Assembly (NCBI GenBank): GCA_964409865.1
Contig: CAYPGE010000311.1
Location: forward strand, 1 to 11,384
Reading direction: 5' to 3'
Length of the DNA stretch: 11,384 nucleotides
Origin: Anammoximicrobium sp964409865
GTDB taxonomy: Bacteria; Planctomycetota; Planctomycetia; Pirellulales; Pirellulaceae
Shown: positions 7,419-11,384 of the stretch, piece after piece
How the letters are laid out: every line of letters begins with the position of its first letter
Numbering within the stretch: the stretch's first letter is position 1
Translations under genes and position numbers: made by a program
The notes under the pieces: model-generated
The model's database searches: none
What the model was told of the DNA's origin: nothing
The model's input: only the letters and a program-made list of their open reading frames with translations

Positions 7419-7436
7419 CGAGGCGCAATCGCCTCG
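7419..7436. other. Short perfect hairpin between anti-sigma gene and envelope protein gene
   Basis: CGAGGCG (7419-7425) and CGCCTCG (7430-7436) form a 7-bp stem with a CAAT loop. It lies in the 239-bp gap on the minus strand between the anti-sigma-like gene and the Pro/Ala/Glu-rich protein gene. No T-run follows on the minus strand, so it is not a clear intrinsic terminator. It may still cap or pause a transcript. Nothing else in this gap is convincing. Confidence 0.35.
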
Positions 7437-7583
7437 CGGGGAACGTCCGCGGCAGATCACCAGTCAGATCCCGTCGGCGCGGAGGGCCCGTCTGTCACGA
7501 TGCGCACGCGGTCACCAAGATCAGGATTCGGCCGCCGATGCTACCGGAGATTAGCTGCGTTGCCCTGAATCCTACAGCCGGTG

Positions 7584-8465
7584 TCAAGCTTTCGCGATTA
7601 GAGAAAATGGGTGGCCGGTCCCGCTCCGGAAACCGATCCACGGCGAAGCTTCGATGAACTCGCGGTAGCGCCGCGGGCCACCCCGGACCGCAAGAACATA
7701 GACCATGTCCCCGTGCCGCCAGACCCCCAGAGTCAGACCCCCCGAGGCAGAGAACGCCTTCCAGGGAGGGGCATTCGGCAGCGATGTGGTCCTGGCCTTC
7801 GACCGCATGCAAAACACCACCGCTTGATCCGCTCCTGGCGGGGCAAGGTCATACACAATGGTTTTCGAGTCATAGCGGGTCGCAATCTGGCACCATCGTC
7901 GCGGCACTCCGCGCACGGCCGGGTCCAGCGGACGCTCACCTGGTTCAGTGGCCCGCACATTGTCGTTCCAACCCTGCCTCACGACCGCATCGTCCCAGGC
8001 CAGGATTTCGCCGGGCAGTCGCTCGTCGGCCACCGGTTCCGTCACGCCGAAGTGCTGACCGACAAGCAGGAACCCTATCAGGGCAGCTGCCGCCGCCAAG
8101 CTGCCGGCCATCGTGGCCCACGTCCTTGGGCGAACTCCTCGCAGCCAGCGGCGCCGTGGCTCGGAATCTTGACGGGAAGCGACGCCCGAGGATGGCGGAG
8201 AGGGCAATTCTGCCGGAATGGCGGGAGTTTGATCGGGTGACGTTCCCACTGCGGCCAGCAAGCGATCAGCCAAACCGGCAGGTATCGGCACATCGCAAAA
8301 CGCCCCGCTGATGCAGGCGTCGAACTGTTGGCTGCGCTGGTACTGGCGGCGGACTTCCGGATCGCTCCGGACGGCCTGCGCCAGAAAATCCAGTTCCGGC
8401 AACTGCAGGTCATCGCCTCTGGGGCGACAGGCGTCAATCGCTTGTTGGATCTTCGGATCTGTCAT
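7584..8465 (-). CDS. Membrane-anchored anti-sigma-factor-like protein
   Basis: This 293-aa protein starts at ATG 8465-8463, which overlaps the sigma gene stop in an ATGA arrangement, so the two are translationally coupled. One transmembrane helix is predicted at about 116-137 (MAGSLAAAAALIGFLLVG), preceded by Arg-rich sequence (EPRRRWLRGVRPR), which places residues 1-115 in the cytoplasm and 138-293 outside. The N-terminal half has a DVPIPAGLADRLLAAV helix seen in planctomycete anti-sigma-type proteins. The HxxxCxxC zinc motif of ZAS anti-sigma factors is absent. The exterior domain is unfamiliar, with a beta-rich GLTLGVWRHGDMVYVLAVRGG near the end. The role, holding the sigma factor at the membrane until an envelope signal is sensed, is inferred from gene order and topology, not from a recognised anti-sigma domain. 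Confidence 0.75.
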   Translation of the reverse strand: MTDPKIQQAIDACRPRGDDLQLPELDFLAQAVRSDPEVRRQYQRSQQFDACISGAFCDVPIPAGLADRLLAAVGTSPDQTPAIPAELPSPPSSGVASRQDSEPRRRWLRGVRPRTWATMAGSLAAAAALIGFLLVGQHFGVTEPVADERLPGEILAWDDAVVRQGWNDNVRATEPGERPLDPAVRGVPRRWCQIATRYDSKTIVYDLAPPGADQAVVFCMRSKARTTSLPNAPPWKAFSASGGLTLGVWRHGDMVYVLAVRGGPRRYREFIEASPWIGFRSGTGHPFSLIAKA

Positions 8466-9067
8466 GGCCTAGCCACCATCTGCCGCGTCGTTTTCGGTTC
8501 GGAGACCTTGTCCACTTTCTTGTCCGCTTCCAGGTCCGCTTCCAGCAGCCGCGCCCTCAACCGGCCCTTGGCCCGCGTCAGCCGACTCATCACGGTCCCG
8601 ATGGGAATCTGCAACCTCTCTGCGATTTCCTTGTACGAGCACTCCTCGAAGTAAAACATGACCAAAACCAGCTTGAATTCGTCCGGCAACTCGTCAATGG
8701 CCGCCTGCAACCGTTCCTCGTCGATCGCTTTCTCGGACACTCCGTCCGGAATGCTGTCCACATCCAGTTCGATGGCGGTGGCTGGCAACGGCACCGACTT
8801 GCGTTCATTCTTCAGGTAACACGTCCGCAGAATGGCGAACAGCCAACTGAGGACGCGTTCGGGCTGTCGAACCTGGTGCAGACGCTGCTGAGCGATCAGA
8901 AACGTTTGCTGCGTAAGGTCTTCGGCATCTTCCACGCGACCGGTAAGCCGATACGCGTAGCGGTAAATATCCCGATGGTGGTCCACGACCAGCGTCCGCA
9001 TGTCCAGACGCAACGGCGTCCGAACCGGGCTCAAGCCGTCACCGCCCACCGTAGGTTCTGTAGCCAT
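8462..9067 (-). CDS. ECF-type RNA polymerase sigma factor
   Basis: This 201-aa protein has the two-domain ECF sigma layout. Region 2 spans about residues 28-90: HHRDIYRYAYRLTG, the acidic EDAEDLTQQTFL core-binding part, and RVLSWLFAILRTCYLKNERK, the -10 recognition part. Region 4 spans about 119-172: AIDELPDEFKLVLVMFYFEE, then CSYKEIAERLQIPIGTVMSR, the helix-turn-helix for the -35 element. Region 3 is missing, as usual for the class. The ATG at 9067 has GGAGG 10 nt upstream. The ATG for residue 23 (9001) is an alternative start closer to region 2 but has only a weak ribosome site. The gene overlaps the anti-sigma-like gene by 4 nt. Its own upstream region and that of the divergent lipoprotein share a bipartite element, which suggests autoregulation. 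Confidence 0.93.
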   Translation of the reverse strand: MATEPTVGGDGLSPVRTPLRLDMRTLVVDHHRDIYRYAYRLTGRVEDAEDLTQQTFLIAQQRLHQVRQPERVLSWLFAILRTCYLKNERKSVPLPATAIELDVDSIPDGVSEKAIDEERLQAAIDELPDEFKLVLVMFYFEECSYKEIAERLQIPIGTVMSRLTRAKGRLRARLLEADLEADKKVDKVSEPKTTRQMVARP

Positions 9068-9086
9068 CGGGACCCCGCCTCCTAAA

Positions 9087-9114
9087 AGATCCTTTCTGTT
9101 TGTCTATTATTCCC
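9087..9114 (-). promoter_or_regulatory. Candidate ECF promoter for the sigma/anti-sigma operon
   Basis: Read on the minus strand, GGGAATAA (9114-9107) is followed after 14 nt by GGATCT (9092-9087). The same two blocks with the same spacing occur in the opposite orientation at 9171-9198. A GGAA-type -35 and an element about 15-17 nt downstream fit ECF promoter geometry. A caveat is that a start site 6-7 nt after the -10 would fall in the ribosome site (AGGAGG, 9083-9078), giving a very short leader or use of the later ATG at 9001. Confidence 0.55.
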
Positions 9115-9170
9115 GAGTTTTGCCAAGAATTGCCAGGGGGGAGGCGACTGCTAGCTTTTCTTGCCGCCAC

Positions 9171-9198
9171 GGGAATAAAACTCTCCTGCCTCGGATCT
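9171..9198 (+). promoter_or_regulatory. Candidate ECF promoter for the lipoprotein gene
   Basis: GGGAATAA (9171-9178), 14-nt spacer, GGATCT (9193-9198), facing the lipoprotein gene. It matches the minus-strand element at 9114-9087 in all 14 block positions and in spacing, while the spacers themselves differ. A start near 9205 would leave a leader of about 73 nt before the ATG at 9278. Assignment to the adjacent sigma factor is inference. Confidence 0.6.
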
Positions 9199-9277
9199 AT
9201 AAGACGTGAAGCAACGCTTTTCGCGTGGTTGGGTAGACCTCGCTTTGCGAAACTCCATTTTACGAAAGGGTGATTCG

Positions 9278-9619
9278 ATGAGGAGTTTGAGTTTGCTGTT
9301 GTTGGTGTTGGCCGTTGGTTTGTTTGTCGTGGGTTGCGGTGAAGCTCCCCAGCCGAGCGGTGGCGGCGGCGGTGGCGCACCGACCGACTTGGCACCTCCT
9401 GAGCCGGCCCCGGCCGAAGCGGCTCCGGCTGAAGGTGCAGCCCCCGCGGAAGCGGCTCCGGCCGAGGGTGCGGCACCCGCTGAACCGGCTCCCGCCGAGG
9501 GTGCAGCGCCTGCTGAACCGGCTCCCGCTCCTGCCGAGGGTGCGGCTCCTGCCGAGGCGGCCCCGGCACCCGCGGAACCGGCCCCGGCTCCGGCGGCCCC
9601 GGAAGCCCCCAAGGAATGA
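9278..9619 (+). CDS. Small Ala/Pro/Glu-repeat lipoprotein
   Basis: This 113-aa protein starts at ATG 9278, preceded by AAAGGG at 8 nt; an ATG at 9206 in the same frame would place 24 charged residues before the signal and is rejected. Residues 1-20 are a lipoprotein signal peptide (MRSLSLLLLV then LAVGLFVVGC) with the lipid-bearing cysteine at C20. The mature part begins with a six-glycine run (28-33) and is then almost only Ala, Pro and Glu. GAAPAE recurs at 53, 64, 75 and 88, so the core period is 11 residues with one 13-residue step. Such a chain is expected to be extended and acidic, perhaps a periplasmic or wall spacer. It is divergent from the sigma factor gene with a shared promoter element and is followed by a strong terminator, so it is probably a single-gene transcript controlled by that sigma. 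No enzymatic domain. Confidence 0.88.
   Translation: MRSLSLLLLVLAVGLFVVGCGEAPQPSGGGGGGAPTDLAPPEPAPAEAAPAEGAAPAEAAPAEGAAPAEPAPAEGAAPAEPAPAPAEGAAPAEAAPAPAEPAPAPAAPEAPKE
9416..9556 (+). repeat. Imperfect 33-bp tandem repeats within the lipoprotein gene
   Basis: The DNA coding residues 47-93 repeats with a 33-bp period, one step being 39 bp. Codons vary at third positions between copies (GCT, GCC, GCG, GCA all used for Ala), while the amino-acid pattern is kept. This suggests old duplications held by selection on the protein rather than recent slippage. The tract could still expand or shrink between strains. Confidence 0.8.
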
Positions 9620-9653
9620 GCGAACCAACCTTTCGCTCGTGATGCTTGATCGA

Positions 9654-9697
9654 GGGAAGGCCGGGTGCAAGACACCGGCCTTCCCTTGTCTGTTTCT
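9654..9697 (+). terminator. Intrinsic terminator after the lipoprotein gene
   Basis: GGGAAGGCCGG (9654-9664) pairs perfectly with CCGGCCTTCCC (9675-9685), an 11-bp GC-rich stem with a 10-nt loop. A T-rich tail (TTGTCTGTTTCTT) follows. It lies 35 bp after the lipoprotein stop and upstream of the sialidase, so the two plus-strand genes are probably separate transcripts. Confidence 0.88.
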
Positions 9698-9783
9698 TGG
9701 CTGGCCTCGTCAGGAGACTCCTAGATCCGCTGATCGCAGTTCTTCACGTGAATGATCTCCACGTCGATTCCAGGAGCCACAAG

Positions 9784-10839
9784 ATGCGAAACCTCCACGC
9801 CGCAATTCTGGTCTGGGCCTGCTGGCTGCCCTCCCTCGCCTGCGGCTCGACTCCCGAACAAGTGCCGCTGTTCGTCTCCGGCGAAGGCGGCTACCACACC
9901 TACCGCATCCCGGCGTTGGCCGTCAACGCGCGAGGCGTGGTGCTGGCGTTCTGCGAGGGGCGCAAGACCAGCGCCCGCGACGACGGCGATATCGACCTGC
10001 TGGTGCGGCGGAGTCTCGACGGGGGAAGAACCTGGCAAGCCATGCAACTGGTGTACGAAGAAGGCGGCGAGCAGCCGATCACGATGGGGAATCCCTGCCC
10101 CATCGCCGCCGCCGACGGGACGGTTCATCTCTTGTTCTGCCGCAATAATCGCCAAGCGTTTTACACGAAGACCAGCGACGATGGCCGGACCTTCTGCCCG
10201 CCGCGGGAGATCACCGAGGCGTTGCGGCCGTTCCCGTTTCCCTTCACCCGGCTCGGCACCGGGCCGGTACACGGGATCCAAACGGCAGCCGGTCGCCTGC
10301 TGGCGCCGCTGTGGCTGAACGACAAGATCGGGCAAAACTATCGCAGCGGCGTGGCCTACAGCGACGACGGGGGGGCCACATGGAAGGCGGGCGGACTCGT
10401 GCCGGCCGACGGGCTGGGCTTGAACGAGTGTACCGTCGCGGAGTTGCCCGGCGAAAAACTGCTGCTCAACATCCGGAATCGTCAGGCGAAGTGCCGGGCC
10501 GTGGCCAGCAGCGTTGACGGCGGCCTCACTTGGAGCCGGCCCGAATTGGTGGAGGAACTGGTCGACGCGCAGTGTCAGGCCGCCCTGCTGCGCCTGCCCG
10601 ACAGCGGTCAGGCACGCTTGCTCTTCTCCAACGCCGCCGACCCGAAACGCGTGCGGCTGACCGTGCGTCAGAGCACCGATGCGGGCCGGACGTGGTCGGC
10701 CGGCCAGCTGCTGCACGCCGGGCCCTCAGCCTACTCCGACCTGGCTGTGGCCGCCGGCGAAACGATCCTGTGCGTCTACGAGCGTGGCCGGAAATCGCCC
10801 TACGAACAGATCGTCCTGGCCCGCTGGAAACCCGAATAG
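9784..10839 (+). CDS. Secreted exo-alpha-sialidase (BNR/Asp-box neuraminidase)
   Basis: This 351-aa protein starts at ATG 9784, with AGGAG (9772-9776) 7 nt upstream; an ATG at 9646 in the same frame would read through the terminator. Residues 1-20 are a signal peptide; the SLAC end is only a weak lipobox. It should release terminal sialic acids from glycoconjugates outside the cytoplasm. Catalytic marks are complete: YRIP with R41 of the arginine triad, the EGR and ARDDGDIDL segment with the acid/base Asp at D66 or D67, E215 in GLNECTVAE, a second Arg R231 in LLNIRNR, a likely third Arg near 289-291, and Y317 in AYSDLAV. Five Asp-boxes (SxDxGxTW type) occur at 77, 131, 193, 243 and 297; the one at 131 ends in Phe. 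Length fits a single six-bladed propeller without a carbohydrate-binding domain. A family 33 type enzyme is likely; sulfatase-like or other substrates are not suggested. Confidence 0.92.
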   Translation: MRNLHAAILVWACWLPSLACGSTPEQVPLFVSGEGGYHTYRIPALAVNARGVVLAFCEGRKTSARDDGDIDLLVRRSLDGGRTWQAMQLVYEEGGEQPITMGNPCPIAAADGTVHLLFCRNNRQAFYTKTSDDGRTFCPPREITEALRPFPFPFTRLGTGPVHGIQTAAGRLLAPLWLNDKIGQNYRSGVAYSDDGGATWKAGGLVPADGLGLNECTVAELPGEKLLLNIRNRQAKCRAVASSVDGGLTWSRPELVEELVDAQCQAALLRLPDSGQARLLFSNAADPKRVRLTVRQSTDAGRTWSAGQLLHAGPSAYSDLAVAAGETILCVYERGRKSPYEQIVLARWKPE

Positions 10840-10909
10840 GCGGGAGCTGGCAACGGTTCAGCAGCCGATCTGTCTCCTGGATCGCCGAAGTCACGAACGG
10901 GAAACGGCA

Positions 10910-11384
10910 CTAAATCTCCCTCTCGTCGGGCACCACAAACGGCTGGCGGTAGTCCCGCGTGAGCAGGGCGTTGGCCTGGGGGTTGTTGACAAAGGTCTCG
11001 CGCTCGGAGTCGATCTCCAACCAGGGGCCGAGCGTGAGACGTTCCTGCTCGATGTCCACGTCGTTCTCGGCCAGGTGTGTCCGGATCGCCTCGAACGTCT
11101 CCACCACGTTCTCGTTGGCCTTCAGCGTCCCGAGCCGCTCGCGGATCTCCTGGGGCGAGGCTGCCTGGCCCAGGCGGTACGAGATGTTGCCCAGGTGACA
11201 GAGCGCGGCCGACTGGTGGCCTTCGACGATCTCGGCGTTCAGGTCTTCCGGCTTGCGGCTGCGGACCGCCGTCAGAAAGTTGGCGAAGTGGTCGTCGCTG
11301 GGACCTTCGAGCTTCTGGACCTGCTGGCCGTCGAGGTCGAACACGGTGCTCGTCCCGCCCCCCAACGCCAGGTAGCCTTGCGTG
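10910..11384 (-). CDS. Gfo/Idh/MocA-family oxidoreductase, C-terminal part
   Basis: The frame is open at the right window edge, so only the last 157 residues are seen. The dinucleotide-binding N-terminus lies outside. The visible part matches the C-terminal region of planctomycete Gfo/Idh proteins: GYLALGGGTSTVFDLDG, then a DDHFANFLTAVRSRKPEDL segment, then VEGHQSAALCHLGNISYRLG, which is the family's typical helix before the end, and finally NPQANALLTRDYRQPFVVP near the C-terminus. Stop is TAG at 10912-10910. It is convergent with the sialidase, 70 bp apart, with no clear terminator between them. Sugar-type substrate and NAD(P) use are expected from the family; nothing visible specifies them. 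Confidence 0.88.
   Translation of the reverse strand, partial: TQGYLALGGGTSTVFDLDGQQVQKLEGPSDDHFANFLTAVRSRKPEDLNAEIVEGHQSAALCHLGNISYRLGQAASPQEIRERLGTLKANENVVETFEAIRTHLAENDVDIEQERLTLGPWLEIDSERETFVNNPQANALLTRDYRQPFVVPDEREI

Noticed and set aside
9416..9556. The regular 33-bp repeats as a CRISPR array or non-coding satellite
   Set aside because: The repeats are in frame inside a lipoprotein gene, have no unique spacers, and vary at third codon positions.
9721..10716. A 331-codon minus-strand open frame opposite the sialidase
   Set aside because: It is the shadow of a gene with five Asp-boxes and a complete catalytic set.

Overview
The window looks like a chromosomal segment of a GC-rich planctomycete, probably Pirellulales-like. 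No marker gene confirms this. The inference rests on the gene mix: secreted Gfo/Idh/MocA oxidoreductases with twin-arginine leaders, a secreted sialidase, a Tat-exported FAD oxidoreductase, an ECF sigma/anti-sigma pair, and Pro/Ala/Glu-rich envelope proteins. I see no rRNA, tRNA, CRISPR array, transposase or phage gene.

Layout. At 1-633 (minus) lies the N-terminal part of a Tat-exported FAD-dependent oxidoreductase that runs off the left edge. It is divergent from a complete B12-type radical SAM protein (1150-3111, plus). The 516-bp gap between them holds a 14-bp perfect inverted repeat around a 33-nt core. Next, 3129-3524 (minus) holds a degraded, frameshifted and truncated RidA-like gene wedged between two intact genes. 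The minus-strand series then reads, in transcription order from right to left: ECF sigma factor (9067-8462), membrane-anchored anti-sigma-like protein (8465-7584, ATGA overlap), Pro/Ala/Glu-rich envelope protein (7344-6430), NagA-like deacetylase (6301-5117) and a Tat-exported Gfo/Idh oxidoreductase (4936-3503). Divergent from the sigma gene is a 113-aa Ala/Pro/Glu-repeat lipoprotein (9278-9619, plus), followed by a strong terminator. A secreted sialidase follows (9784-10839, plus). The C-terminal part of another Gfo/Idh protein enters from the right edge (10910-11384, minus).

How the genes may work together. The clearest circuit is the sigma/anti-sigma operon and its divergent lipoprotein. 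The 210-bp gap between them carries two oppositely oriented copies of one bipartite element, GGGAATAA-N14-GGATCT, one facing each gene. Identical blocks at identical spacing are what an ECF sigma factor controlling itself and the lipoprotein would produce, so this looks like a self-contained envelope-response module. A second theme is amino-sugar scavenging: the sialidase, the NagA-like deacetylase and a Gfo/Idh enzyme could act on glycoconjugates, although they do not form one operon. The radical SAM protein has no evident pathway partner in the window except the divergent FAD oxidoreductase.
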